From Bacteroidia bacterium (GTDB taxonomy: Bacteria; Bacteroidota; Bacteroidia; Flavobacteriales_D; Cryomorphaceae), in NCBI GenBank assembly GCA_030427905.1, contig JAUICL010000004.1:62001-126000 (forward strand): a stretch of 64,000 nucleotides of DNA, given 5' to 3'. Positions 9,231 to 18,110 of the stretch are shown here, one piece after another. Every line of letters starts with the position of its first letter. Within the stretch, counting starts at the first letter, position 1. The position numbers and the translations under genes were made by a program. The notes under the pieces are model-generated. The model searched no databases. It was not told the DNA's origin and saw only the letters and a program-made list of their open reading frames with translations.

Positions 9231-9896
9231 TTACTCTTCCAAAAGCCTAAATCCATCGATGTGCATTTGAAGCAAATTCTCATCAATGGTATGGCTTACC
9301 ACGAGCTGATTCTCATTGTAGATCAGGTAGGCGTTTAGATTCAAAATGGGTGGCACGCATGACACTATTTTGTTTTCTCCAACCGTCACATCCCCTACAT
9401 TGAAGTCGGTGATTCTCCCAATTTCTTCACCGATAAAGGGATCTCCATTTTCGTGTTCTACAAAACAAAGTCCTTGGCTCAACTCCACATCGTGCGGAGA
9501 ATGGGTGAAAACGGTATCATTTCCGTAAAAGAAAAATAGGGTAGAACTAAAGCGCTCTGGAATTAGAATGTATCCATCTTTTTGAATCACCTGGTGAGAT
9601 GTAGGCTCCATGCCAATCACGTTTGGCGATCCATCTGTATAGCTCTCGTGGAAGATCAAACTGCCATCATCTTCCTTCACTTCCACAACGAGCGTGTCTC
9701 TGGTGAAAACGAAAGAATCTTCCAACCCGCAAATAGATTCGTATTTTAAGTACATAGACTTCTGACCTGGTTGAAGGTCGGCGAGGTCAATTGCTGGTGC
9801 TGGCTTGTCTGGACTTGATGGCTGACTGTTGTCATCGTCATCGGAACACGATGCAAATAGGAGGCCAATGACTAAAAATGGGATAGCTGATTTCAT
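9231..9896 (-). CDS. Lipoprotein of unknown function, third gene of the sigma-factor operon
   Basis: 221 residues from the ATG at 9896. The open frame runs on to 10250, but the extra 118 residues lie antisense-in-frame over the barrel gene and lack a signal, while the ATG at 9896 starts a perfect lipoprotein signal with lipobox FASC followed by SDDDD, an export flag for surface lipoproteins in this phylum. The mature part is rich in short beta strands with no family I recognise. It lies 52 bases after the membrane-barrel gene and probably belongs to the same transcript as the ECF sigma factor, so it may be a partner or target of that signalling unit. The 3' end abuts the GH3 fusion gene. Confidence 0.75.
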   Translation of the reverse strand: MKSAIPFLVIGLLFASCSDDDDNSQPSSPDKPAPAIDLADLQPGQKSMYLKYESICGLEDSFVFTRDTLVVEVKEDDGSLIFHESYTDGSPNVIGMEPTSHQVIQKDGYILIPERFSSTLFFFYGNDTVFTHSPHDVELSQGLCFVEHENGDPFIGEEIGRITDFNVGDVTVGENKIVSCVPPILNLNAYLIYNENQLVVSHTIDENLLQMHIDGFRLLEE

Positions 9897-9948
9897 TTTG
9901 TATGTGTTTAATTGTTCATCAGTACTAGTGCACTGTGCAGTCAATTGG

Positions 9949-11352
9949 TTACAAGCGGAAGAGAAATTGAGCCTGCATGCTCTGTATTCGAGGTGATGTT
10001 TCGAAATTCTCGGTTTCGAATAGCGGCGTAATCCATTGTTGATTGGTATAACCCACTCCGATAGACCACCTATCGGTAATCGAATACTCGACTTGTCCGC
10101 CAAAGCCCAAGTATACCGTGTGGTGGTTAAAATCGCTCGTCTTTTCAAAACGCAGAGATGGAAGCTCCGCGCTGGCTGTTTCTGATCGCTGATAGTTGAA
10201 GAAATAGGCATACCCAGCTGATAGTTCAGGAACCAAATTGAACCTTCCAAAATTGAGTTCGTAACCTATTTCTAGTGGAATACTTAACCGAGAATAACAC
10301 TCTTCGGTGCGATAAGAAAGGCTATAGACTTCAGGAGAAAGCGCTGTAGATGGCAAAAAATCTAACTCGTCGTAGTTTACCACAATATTCCCGTTTCCAA
10401 CGGATGTAATTACACCCTGCTCAAGAGTTCCCGTCGGGTTTCCTGATGTTTCGTACTGGCCTGATATTTTTAAATCATAGGCAGTAGATTGACACCATTT
10501 GCCAAATGAGATTGAAGATGAGAAACGCCATCCTGATGGCGTACGGTATGAAGCGAGAAAACCACCCCCAAAGTGGTTGGCGTTTTCTTCAGTAACCAAC
10601 AAGCTGTCCTGGTAAGCTGGAAGCGAACCTTTGGCCTCGGCGTCTTTACCATTCAAGTCATAGCCAACAAATGCGCCTATATACCAAATTCCCTTTGGGC
10701 GAAGATCCAAGTCTGTTTTCGACCTATTCCACAGGTTTTTAGAAATGTCTTGATCGATGGCCACAAGACTAAGAAGGGGTATCATACTTGGATCTTCAAG
10801 GTGAAAAATGCTTGCTGAGCGGGCAGGTGGTTGGATAGGATTAGTCCCTCTCGAATTACCTTCATCTGCCAAAGATTTATTTTCGCTATCGGAATATGAG
10901 CTGGAAACACCTGGTCTGGGGCTTAGGTCTGTCTTAGTGGCTCTGGATTGGCTGGGTGATTTGGTCGGAGTTTCTACATGTTTCGCGTTAGCAGATGGTT
11001 CAGGTTCGATTGATCCTTCCATGTATGGCTGCTTCAAAGATGGTTGAGACTCAGCCGAATTTTTGGTACTTAAGTCCGCTAACCAATCATTTAATTCGCT
11101 GTTTGATTTGTCATTCGAAACGTACGGCGTTTGTCTGGGATGGTACGTTGGCTTTTCGCTGAGTTCATAGGCCAAGCTCACGGCCACTCCACCAAGTAAT
11201 ACGCCAACAATCAACCAATAGAAAAACGGAAATCGCTTGCGGCCAGTATTGAGGTTGGCGTCTACGCCATCCCATACGGCAGCACTGGGAATTTCTTCGT
11301 AGTCGATCAGTTTAGATCGAACAACACCATCTATTTCTTGTTCTTCGCTCAT
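9949..11352 (-). CDS. Inner-membrane/outer-membrane beta-barrel protein paired with ECF sigma factor (putative anti-sigma)
   Basis: 467 residues. Residues 1-40 are cytoplasmic and match the pattern seen before ECF sigma partners in this phylum (a KL..YE..PS..VWD..D..L motif). One helix spans about 42-64, followed by a low-complexity Ser/Pro/Lys linker to about 170. The remaining 290 residues are an outer-membrane-protein-like beta sheet: alternating strands such as YIGAFVGYDL, YSRLSIPLEIGYEL and YLGFGGQVEYSI, ending in LFRL as barrels do. ATGA overlap with the sigma gene shows translational coupling. By position I infer that the short cytoplasmic segment restrains the sigma factor and the barrel reads the envelope state. 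No known anti-sigma domain is recognisable, so the role is inference. Confidence 0.82.
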   Translation of the reverse strand: MSEEQEIDGVVRSKLIDYEEIPSAAVWDGVDANLNTGRKRFPFFYWLIVGVLLGGVAVSLAYELSEKPTYHPRQTPYVSNDKSNSELNDWLADLSTKNSAESQPSLKQPYMEGSIEPEPSANAKHVETPTKSPSQSRATKTDLSPRPGVSSSYSDSENKSLADEGNSRGTNPIQPPARSASIFHLEDPSMIPLLSLVAIDQDISKNLWNRSKTDLDLRPKGIWYIGAFVGYDLNGKDAEAKGSLPAYQDSLLVTEENANHFGGGFLASYRTPSGWRFSSSISFGKWCQSTAYDLKISGQYETSGNPTGTLEQGVITSVGNGNIVVNYDELDFLPSTALSPEVYSLSYRTEECYSRLSIPLEIGYELNFGRFNLVPELSAGYAYFFNYQRSETASAELPSLRFEKTSDFNHHTVYLGFGGQVEYSITDRWSIGVGYTNQQWITPLFETENFETSPRIQSMQAQFLFRL

Positions 11353-11897
11353 TTCGATCTGTATGAGTAATTTGCTTCAACTGTGCGCTTTAAAGCGGCT
11401 CGCGCTCTGCTCAATCTCACCTTAGAATTAGCCACGGAGATGTCGAGTAATTCGGCAATCTCGGCGTGACTGTACCCTTCGATGGCATAGAGGTTAAAAA
11501 CGAGTCGGTATTCTTCGGGCAAGGAACTAATGAACTGAACCAACTCCTTAGCCGTCAGGTCTTCAAGAGGTGTTTCTTGAGGATGACCGGTGAGCGGCAC
11601 AATATTGTCGTAGCTCGATTGGGTTTTGATTCTTTTCTTGCGAATCTGTTCCAACGCGGTGTGCACAATCACCGTTCTGATCCATCCACCCAATGGCCCT
11701 GTTGGCTTGTAAGAAGGTAAATCTCTGAACACTTTTATAAATCCTTCTTGGAGCATGTCTTCAGCTTCAGGTCTGGACTGGGCATACCTCAGGCATACCG
11801 CAAACATGAGCCCTTTGTACTTGTCGTACAGGCCCTTTTGAGCGGTGCGCTTACCCTTCAGGCAATCGGCAACCAATTTTTGCTCATCTACAACCAC
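11349..11897 (-). CDS. ECF-type RNA polymerase sigma factor
   Basis: 182 residues, the typical ECF size. Region 2 covers about 20-90 with AEDMLQEGFIKVFRDL, the core-binding and -10-reading segment; region 4 covers about 120-172 with LPEEYRLVFNLYAIEGYSHAEIAELL followed by the recognition helix containing SVANSKVRLSRAR. There is no extra C-terminal domain. The start is GTG at 11897 with no nearby ATG. The stop overlaps the start of the membrane-barrel gene by 4 bases. A TACCTTTTG segment about 60 bases upstream (near 11948-11956, minus strand) is a possible promoter box. The regulon is unknown. Confidence 0.95.
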   Translation of the reverse strand: MVVDEQKLVADCLKGKRTAQKGLYDKYKGLMFAVCLRYAQSRPEAEDMLQEGFIKVFRDLPSYKPTGPLGGWIRTVIVHTALEQIRKKRIKTQSSYDNIVPLTGHPQETPLEDLTAKELVQFISSLPEEYRLVFNLYAIEGYSHAEIAELLDISVANSKVRLSRARAALKRTVEANYSYRSK

Positions 11898-11966
11898 GTT
11901 GTCGGTTCCAGTCTAGCTCGTTTATATGCTATAGTGCATCAAGACATCAAAAGGTAACAAATTGGC

Positions 11967-13301
11967 TTATGAAATTGCCAGGATTTTTATCCTACGCTGA
12001 AAGCGAGTCCATAAAAGGACAGATGAAACCGTGAGTCCAAATGCCAATGCGTACCAAATACCCATGGCTCCCCAATCTGGTGATCGCGAAGCAAGGAAGG
12101 CTAGCGGAAGGGTAAGCAGCCAATAGGCAGCGAAGGTGATAAACGTTGGCACTTTTACATCAGTGAGTCCGCGGAGCGCACCGAGTGCCACATTTTGCAG
12201 GCCATCCGAAAGTTGGAAGACCACCACGACGATTAGCATTTTGGCCGCCAATTCGAGAACAACGGGGTCGTCGGTGTAGAAGCCAGCTAGATTCTCCCTG
12301 AAGAAGAATATGACTAGTCCACTAAAACCCATCCAGGCTAGTGCCATGTACAAAATAGTCTGCGAAGCCGTCTTCAAATTCGGAATGTCATTTTTTCCCG
12401 CCTGATTTCCCACGCGCACTGTAGCGGCAGCGCCAAGACCCGTAACCGCCATATAGCTCACACTGGCAATGTTGATGGCAATTTGATGCGCAGCCAGCGC
12501 AACCGCATTTATCGCTCCGGCAAAAATCGCCGCAAGACTAAAAGCACTGACTTCAAAAATGTATTGCAGTCCGGTGGGTACACCTACTTGAAGCAAGCGA
12601 CGCAGAATTTTTTGGCGGTAATGTCTTACTCGAAGGCCAAGTTCATACGTAGCAAAACGCTTGTGACGTGTGATGTAGAGCCACATCAATACCATCATAA
12701 TGATTCTGGCGATCAATGTAGCCCAGCCGGCACCGGCCATGCCTAGTTCGGGGAATCCGAATTTACCGTAGATCAGTGCATAGTTTAGCAGAATGTTGAT
12801 CACGTTTACGCAAAGCGTGAGCAACATTGCCGTTTTGGTATCTGATAGACCTTCTGCAAACTGCTTGAAAGTCATAAACAGCATCATTGGGATCAGTGAT
12901 ACGCCAATAGTGATCAGGTAGGGGATGGCTAGCTGGAGCACTTCGGGGTCCTGCCCCATAAACTTAGTGAGCGGGATAATGCTTATTATTACTCCTACAA
13001 GGCTGATGGCACTCACAAGGTTAAGCCAAAAACTGTGGCGCAGCAATACACCAGGAACATGCGTTTGACCTTTTCCGTCAGACCGCGCAACCAACGGTGT
13101 CAGCCCATTGGTTAGGCCAATTCCAAAAACCATAATCATAGCAAATATGCTGTTTCCAAAAGCCACTGCGGCCAAGGGTATGGTCCCGAGTTGTCCTACC
13201 ATAATGCTGTCTGCTACTCCGACAAAGATGTGTCCGAGCTGACTGATCATTACTGGAATGGCAATCTGAGTATTGATTTTATAGTGTTCTTTTAAGTCCA
13301 C
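11967..13301 (-). CDS. MATE family efflux transporter
   Basis: 444 residues, the usual MATE length, with about twelve membrane helices in two homologous halves. The first helix has the typical IAIPVMISQLGHIFVGVADSI pattern and the second half the QNVALGALRGLTDVKVP loop that marks NorM-like members. These pumps export cationic drugs and metabolites in exchange for sodium or protons. The start is GTG at 13301, which puts Asp-Leu-Lys-Glu-His before the first helix; there is no ATG near it. It stands alone: the sigma factor gene begins 69 bases downstream in the same direction, and a strong terminator lies just upstream behind the M16 gene. Confidence 0.95.
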   Translation of the reverse strand: MDLKEHYKINTQIAIPVMISQLGHIFVGVADSIMVGQLGTIPLAAVAFGNSIFAMIMVFGIGLTNGLTPLVARSDGKGQTHVPGVLLRHSFWLNLVSAISLVGVIISIIPLTKFMGQDPEVLQLAIPYLITIGVSLIPMMLFMTFKQFAEGLSDTKTAMLLTLCVNVINILLNYALIYGKFGFPELGMAGAGWATLIARIIMMVLMWLYITRHKRFATYELGLRVRHYRQKILRRLLQVGVPTGLQYIFEVSAFSLAAIFAGAINAVALAAHQIAINIASVSYMAVTGLGAAATVRVGNQAGKNDIPNLKTASQTILYMALAWMGFSGLVIFFFRENLAGFYTDDPVVLELAAKMLIVVVVFQLSDGLQNVALGALRGLTDVKVPTFITFAAYWLLTLPLAFLASRSPDWGAMGIWYALAFGLTVSSVLLWTRFQRRIKILAIS

Positions 13302-13326
13302 TTGAACTAATTATATGCGAAATAAA

Positions 13327-13355
13327 AAAGCCTTCCACCAAAGGCGGAAGGCTTT
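13327..13355 (-). terminator. Rho-independent terminator of the M16 peptidase gene
   Basis: A perfect 10-bp stem (AAAGCCTTCC at 13327-13336 with GGAAGGCTTT at 13346-13355) and a 9-base loop. On the minus strand it is followed by a run of T (complement of the A-rich 13321-13329), and it lies 23 bases after the M16 stop codon. It separates that gene from the MATE gene. Confidence 0.9.
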
Positions 13356-13377
13356 CCTTTATAAAAGGGATATTCCG

Positions 13378-16329
13378 CTAATTTCTAAATTTCTCTTCTT
13401 TTGTTTCTGGGTATCCGAAAAGTTCTTCTAAACTTAGCACTTCTAGTGTGCCCAAGTTTTCAAGAACATCTTTGTCTACCATTTCTTCATTTGCGATGAC
13501 GCAGTAGGTGTAGTTGTTACCTTTTACATTCTCGTTAAAGAATCCTTCCACATCTTCAAAGGTCATGGTTTTGAGTGAATCGTAGATGACCTTATTCATA
13601 TCATAGTCTAACCCGCGCTCTTTTGCCGTTTGGTAGCTCCAGAAGATATTCTCACGCGTGGTGCGGTTTGTTTCGATTTTCTTCATGGCTGCATCACGAG
13701 CAGACTCAAACTGAATATCAGATCTCGGAATGTCGTTCATCAATGCCAACATCGCTTCAGTAGCTTCAGGCAGCTTGTCGACCTGAGCACCGATGTAAGC
13801 TCTGATGTAGTGCGAATCATCTGCATCTCTAGGAATCGATACACCGCTATAAGCAGAGTAGGCAAGAGCTTTCGACTCTCTTATTTCCTGAAATACAATA
13901 GATGACAACCCGCTTCCGAAGTACTGGTTGAATAAGCTCGCTTCAGGAACGAGGCTTTCGTCAAACTTAGGCCCTTTCGATACCATAAGCATTTCACCTT
14001 GTACCATGTCGTAGTCTGCGAAGTACACTTTGTTTTCCGTCATCTCTAGCTCAGGAAACTCAACAGCTTCAGGGTATTCAAGGAAAGTATCTGGAAGCTT
14101 GTGGTACTTGCCAATTACTTCTTTCACCTTGTCTGTGCTTTCTGGTCCGTAGTAGAACATGCGGTGGCGGTAAGATGTCAAATCTTTCAACTTTGACGTA
14201 AGCACTTCCGGATCGATTTGCGACAATTGGTCGGCCGTGAGGATGTGTTTCAACGGCGTGTTTTCTCCGTACTGAGCGTATTGAGCCATTGCACGTTGAA
14301 GGATTTGTCCTTTGCTCTTCATGGCATCTTGACGCTCTTTTAGTTTTCCGGCTACCATATCTTGGTAAGCTTGTGGATCAGCTTTGGCGTTGGCCAATAC
14401 ATCTTCGAAGAGTGCCACACCTTGATCAAACGACTTAGACAGTCCGCTTAGCGTCACATAAATGCGCTCTCTAGAACTGAATACGTCAAAACTAAGTCCT
14501 AGCTTGAAGAGTTCTTTTTGAAGGTCTTGTGCGCTCATGTTTTCCGTTCCCAAGAACGGTAAGTATTCCACTGCCAAGGCCATTTCCAGATCGTTGTCAG
14601 ATCCCATGTCCAAAATGTAGTACAGACTAAACAATTCGTTCAAATCGTTGTGAATGGTGCTAAACTCAACATCATTGGCGAACGTGCTGTTGTCAATCGC
14701 ATTTTCGTAATCGATGAAAACGGGAGTCAATCTTCCAGACTCAATCGCATCCCATTCAACGTAGAAAGGCGATTTGGCTTCACGGTCGATATCAACCGGC
14801 GTGATTGTCGGTTTTTCAACTTTCACAGCGTTGTTTGCGCCAAGGTGTTTGTTTACTTGAACGTAGTTATCACTAAAGTTTGCGTTGGCGAAGTCCATGA
14901 TATCTTGCTTCGTCAATTTAGCCATCGCATCAAAATCGCCGACCACATCGCTCCAATCACGACCGTAAACGAAGGCATCTACCATTTTTCCAGCACGACT
15001 CCAGTTTGATTCAAGGCCTTCAAGTTCGCGCAGCTTCATGTCATTTACTACTGCTTCAACCATCCAATCATCAAACTCACCCTTTTTCACCATATCGAGT
15101 TGTTCGAGTAGGAGAGAAGCAACTTCATCGAGCTCTTGACCTTCTCTTGGGTTTCCAGAAAGGGTGAAAACAGAATAGTCTTTAAACACAGATGGTGATG
15201 AATAGGCCTGGAGCACCTTTTGTTGCTGATTTAGATTCAAGTCTATGAGTCCTGCCTGACCATTAGACAAGATTCCGTCCATTACTCTCAGCTTCATTGC
15301 TTCTGGAGTACCAGCTCCGGGAAGACGGAATCCGATATTTACAAACTCTGGTTGAACACCAGTCACATCCACTGTGATGTGCTCAGCGATCGGCTCTTCA
15401 GCTTCGTAAGTGTACTCGGTGAGTTCACCTTGCTGGTAGTCACCAAAATATTGCTCAATCACATCGATCGTCGCATCCGGGTCAATGTCGCCAGAAAGTA
15501 CAATAGCCATGTTGTTTGGCTTATAGCGCTCTTGGAAGTACGCATGAATTTTTTCCATCGAAGGGTTCTTCAAGTGCTCACTTGTTCCGATCGTAGTTTG
15601 AGTTCCGTAAGAGTGGTTCTTAAACAAGTTGCGCATCATCGCATAGTAGGCACGACGGTAATCGCTGTCAAGGGTTCTGTTGAATTCCTCATACACCGCT
15701 TCGAGCTCTGTGTGGAAAAGGCGAAGTACCAATTCTTTGAATCGCTCAGATTCGATCATTGCCCACTTCTCCAGCTCGTTGGCTGGAATGTCATTGATAT
15801 AAACAGTTTGCTCATACCAGGTGTAGGCGTTTGTTCCTTGCGCACCTAATGAACCTACCATTTTATCGTATTCATTGGCAATGGCCACTTTCGCAGCTTC
15901 GCCCGAAACACTATCAATTTTTTGGTAGATCGCTTTTCTTTCTTCTGGATCTGTCGTGTTGCGGTGAAGTTCGTAGAGATCACTTATCTCTTGGAGCATC
16001 ACTTTTTCAGTTTCCCAATCCTTGGTGCCGAATTTTGAAGTCCCTTTAAAGAGCATGTGCTCGAGGTAGTGAGCCAAACCAGTAGCGTCGGCTGGGTCTT
16101 GCTTAGAACCAGTTCGTACCGCAATTTGTGTCACAACTCTAGGTTCGTCTTTATTTACCGACATAAAGACTTTTAGCCCATTACTCAGGGTGTAAATTTT
16201 GGCATTTAAAGGATCACCATCTACGGTCTCGTAATTGTACTTTGATGTAGATGTTTCTTCTGTTTTTTCCGAGCAGGAAAAAGTGATGAGTAAAAGACTC
16301 AGGATAAGGAGTCTAGGTAGAAACTTCAT
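13378..16329 (-). CDS. M16 family zinc metallopeptidase, lipoprotein
   Basis: 983 residues, a full-length two-half pitrilysin-type enzyme. A lipoprotein signal ends at C19 in TFSCSE. The inverted zinc motif HxxEH is H87-Y-L-E-H91, in GLAHYLEHMLFKGT, and the distal Glu lies in ELEAVYEEFN about 75 residues on. The second half lacks the motif, as expected for the inactive lobe that closes the chamber. M16 enzymes degrade short peptides; the lipid anchor places this one in the envelope, where it could clear peptides from secretion or processing. It is transcribed alone, bounded by terminators at both ends. Confidence 0.95.
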   Translation of the reverse strand: MKFLPRLLILSLLLITFSCSEKTEETSTSKYNYETVDGDPLNAKIYTLSNGLKVFMSVNKDEPRVVTQIAVRTGSKQDPADATGLAHYLEHMLFKGTSKFGTKDWETEKVMLQEISDLYELHRNTTDPEERKAIYQKIDSVSGEAAKVAIANEYDKMVGSLGAQGTNAYTWYEQTVYINDIPANELEKWAMIESERFKELVLRLFHTELEAVYEEFNRTLDSDYRRAYYAMMRNLFKNHSYGTQTTIGTSEHLKNPSMEKIHAYFQERYKPNNMAIVLSGDIDPDATIDVIEQYFGDYQQGELTEYTYEAEEPIAEHITVDVTGVQPEFVNIGFRLPGAGTPEAMKLRVMDGILSNGQAGLIDLNLNQQQKVLQAYSSPSVFKDYSVFTLSGNPREGQELDEVASLLLEQLDMVKKGEFDDWMVEAVVNDMKLRELEGLESNWSRAGKMVDAFVYGRDWSDVVGDFDAMAKLTKQDIMDFANANFSDNYVQVNKHLGANNAVKVEKPTITPVDIDREAKSPFYVEWDAIESGRLTPVFIDYENAIDNSTFANDVEFSTIHNDLNELFSLYYILDMGSDNDLEMALAVEYLPFLGTENMSAQDLQKELFKLGLSFDVFSSRERIYVTLSGLSKSFDQGVALFEDVLANAKADPQAYQDMVAGKLKERQDAMKSKGQILQRAMAQYAQYGENTPLKHILTADQLSQIDPEVLTSKLKDLTSYRHRMFYYGPESTDKVKEVIGKYHKLPDTFLEYPEAVEFPELEMTENKVYFADYDMVQGEMLMVSKGPKFDESLVPEASLFNQYFGSGLSSIVFQEIRESKALAYSAYSGVSIPRDADDSHYIRAYIGAQVDKLPEATEAMLALMNDIPRSDIQFESARDAAMKKIETNRTTRENIFWSYQTAKERGLDYDMNKVIYDSLKTMTFEDVEGFFNENVKGNNYTYCVIANEEMVDKDVLENLGTLEVLSLEELFGYPETKEEKFRN

Positions 16330-16428
16330 AAAATGGTTTTAAATTTTTCTGAAAGGCCCGAAACTACTCAATATTCTCGAGTAAAGGATTCATTTTGCAC
16401 ACAATTCCGGGAATCCTGAAATCAAAAA

Positions 16429-16450
16429 AGCCCCGAATTGCTTCGAGGCT
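16429..16450 (-). terminator. Rho-independent terminator of the cold-shock gene
   Basis: A stem of AGCC-C-CGAA and TTCG-A-GGCT (one C/A mismatch) with a short loop, followed on the minus strand by a six-base T run (complement of 16424-16429). It lies 23 bases beyond the stop codon of the cold-shock gene. Confidence 0.85.
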
Positions 16451-16473
16451 CAAAAAAAGTTTGATGAAATAAA

Positions 16474-16665
16474 TTATACGACTTTTACGTCGATAGCATT
16501 AAGTCCTTTCTTACCTTCTTTAACGTTGTAAGTTACTTTGTCGTTTTCTTTGATTTCGTCGACAAGACCGCTTACGTGTACGAAGACTTCGTTCTTCGTT
16601 TCATCTTCTACAATAAATCCAAATCCTTTAGACTCGTTGAAGAATTTTACTGTTCCGTTGTACAT
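16474..16665 (-). CDS. Cold-shock domain protein (CspA family)
   Basis: 63 residues, a single OB-fold cold-shock domain. Both RNA-binding motifs are present: RNP1 as KGFGFIV (about 13-19) and RNP2 as VFVHVS (about 27-32). Such proteins bind single-stranded RNA or DNA and keep mRNAs unfolded. The length is slightly below that of E. coli CspA but normal for the short Bacteroidota type. It has its own promoter box and terminator, so it is monocistronic. The leader predicted from the promoter is short, unlike the long thermosensing leader of E. coli cspA. Confidence 0.97.
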   Translation of the reverse strand: MYNGTVKFFNESKGFGFIVEDETKNEVFVHVSGLVDEIKENDKVTYNVKEGKKGLNAIDVKVV

Positions 16666-16687
16666 AAATGTAATGTTAATTCTAGGA

Positions 16688-16695
16688 CAAAGGTA
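16688..16695 (-). promoter_or_regulatory. Promoter -7 box TACCTTTG of the cold-shock gene
   Basis: A perfect TAnnTTTG match on the minus strand, 23 bases before the ATG at 16665. With the usual spacing the transcript would begin about 15 bases before the start codon. No clear -33 TTG at the best spacing is visible upstream. Confidence 0.6.
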
Positions 16696-16791
16696 GTAAA
16701 AGGATGAATGTGTATACCTAATTGAAAAACATATTCTTGTCCTTTTTTTAGGATGTGGGGTGTTGATATCTATTTGGTGCTCAAAAAAATA

Positions 16792-17907
16792 CTAAGGAAC
16801 CACCAATTTTACTTGGTCTAGTGGAGCGCCGTCTTTGTCGAATCGCTTGATAATAAAGGTGCCCCGTCCTAGGCTGTCAGAGTCGAGTAATTTGTTGCTC
16901 GATTTGAAAACCAGTTTGCCAGATGAATCGAATACGCCATACCATCCACCTTTTGGTAGGTCTATTTTGACCATTTCGTCAGCCGGATTGGGGCTTGGTA
17001 ATTGTAAAAATGGCGTTGGTCGAGTCGTATTCGTGGATAAGATATGCCCGGAACTCCACCTATAAAAGCCTGCATCCCCAAGAAAGTTTGCTTCTCCCGT
17101 AAAGAATGTATGGTTCTCAAGGTGGTCAATGCCTTCCCATTGGCCGCTCATTCCACTTGGCACATTGATAAGCGTTTTGACTACAATTCCTTCTGATAGA
17201 AAGGGAAAACTCGCATTTTGAATGGTGAAAACAAAAGGTGCCAGTGCAGGAGAGTAGCCAAGGAGAATAATGTTATCAGTATCTGGGATGATAGTTGCAT
17301 CCGTGATCAATCCTTCTACATCAATACTATCTCTCAATTGTGCTGTGTGGCTTCCGGCGGAGTTTGGGATGGCATAAACTTTTGTCCAGAGATTTCCCCA
17401 GTTTTTAGAGAATACGTACAGGCTGTCGTTGGCTGCCAGGAAAGCTTCCGCGTCGTAATTGGTTTGCCAGGCATTTGGCTCGAAGCTGGTCTGATCCGAA
17501 TAAGAGAATTCAATTGTCTCTACTTGAACGGTATCGTTGGTTGCATTTAAGTACGCGTCTATTTCCAACTTGTAAATTCTCAAGTCCTGACGGCTACCCG
17601 CATTATTGCCAAAATCGCCTACGTAGATATAGTTCTCATCTCGGCAAATGCTCTCCCAGTCTACTTGCGCAGCATTGTCCAGTACTACTCTTCGAGAGAA
17701 ATCTCCCGAAAGTGTATCAATATCATAAAGGTATGGGCCATCGCCAGAATCATTGTGGGAAACGAAGCGTCCATCAATATTCAGCAGCCCCGAACTTTCG
17801 GTCAGATTTTCTGACAGTTGAGTCACCAGCTCTGTATTCTGTCCAAAAGCCGCAGCTCCCATAAAGAATACAAAAAAGGCAAGGGAAGCACGGAAGAACC
17901 ATTTCAT
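16792..17907 (-). CDS. Secreted protein with T9SS type A sorting domain
   Basis: 371 residues. A signal peptide (about 1-22, ending AAAFGQ) precedes a region of repeated beta-strand units (about 25-285) with aromatic/Asp-rich blades such as YLYDIDTLSG and YIYVGDFGNN, suggesting a beta-propeller. The last 75 residues are a type IX secretion C-terminal domain: PSPNPADEMVKIDLP, then GWYGVFDSSGKLV and a final strand ending KLVVP. That domain directs passage through the outer membrane and, usually, attachment to the surface. The substrate of the propeller is not recognisable. No neighbour shares its direction closely enough to suggest an operon. Confidence 0.85.
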   Translation of the reverse strand: MKWFFRASLAFFVFFMGAAAFGQNTELVTQLSENLTESSGLLNIDGRFVSHNDSGDGPYLYDIDTLSGDFSRRVVLDNAAQVDWESICRDENYIYVGDFGNNAGSRQDLRIYKLEIDAYLNATNDTVQVETIEFSYSDQTSFEPNAWQTNYDAEAFLAANDSLYVFSKNWGNLWTKVYAIPNSAGSHTAQLRDSIDVEGLITDATIIPDTDNIILLGYSPALAPFVFTIQNASFPFLSEGIVVKTLINVPSGMSGQWEGIDHLENHTFFTGEANFLGDAGFYRWSSGHILSTNTTRPTPFLQLPSPNPADEMVKIDLPKGGWYGVFDSSGKLVFKSSNKLLDSDSLGRGTFIIKRFDKDGAPLDQVKLVVP

Positions 17908-18041
17908 ACAGCCAAATTAAAACATTTGGAAAGGCGAATGAAGAATGCGTAACAATAATAGATGCAACTCGTATGTGACTAGTTGTAAGCGCCTTGTTCA
18001 GGTCTGCAAAATTCTGAGCTCCCCTTTCAAGTTTATACCCA

Positions 18042-18068
18042 TTGGGGTGTTCGAGAATTATATATTTG
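18042..18068 (+). promoter_or_regulatory. Candidate promoter of the exopolysaccharide locus
   Basis: TATATTTG at 18061-18068 is a perfect TAnnTTTG box; TTG at 18042-18044 lies 16 bases before it, close to the spacing expected for a -33 element. Transcription would start near 18075, giving a leader of about 35 bases before the ATG at 18111. It is the only such box in the 203-base gap ahead of the 17-gene locus. Confidence 0.6.
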
Positions 18069-18110
18069 CTCAGGGATTTATCCTGTGATATTAAATAATT
18101 TAACCCTTAA

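Noticed and set aside
9897-10250. In-frame upstream extension of the lipoprotein gene ending at 9231
   Set aside because: It would add 118 residues without family features, overlap the barrel gene, and bury a perfect lipoprotein signal.
16385-16417. 7-bp inverted repeat AGGATTC/GAATCCT between the M16 and cold-shock genes
   Set aside because: Spacer of 19 bases, no T run and no promoter box beside it; such repeats are expected by chance.
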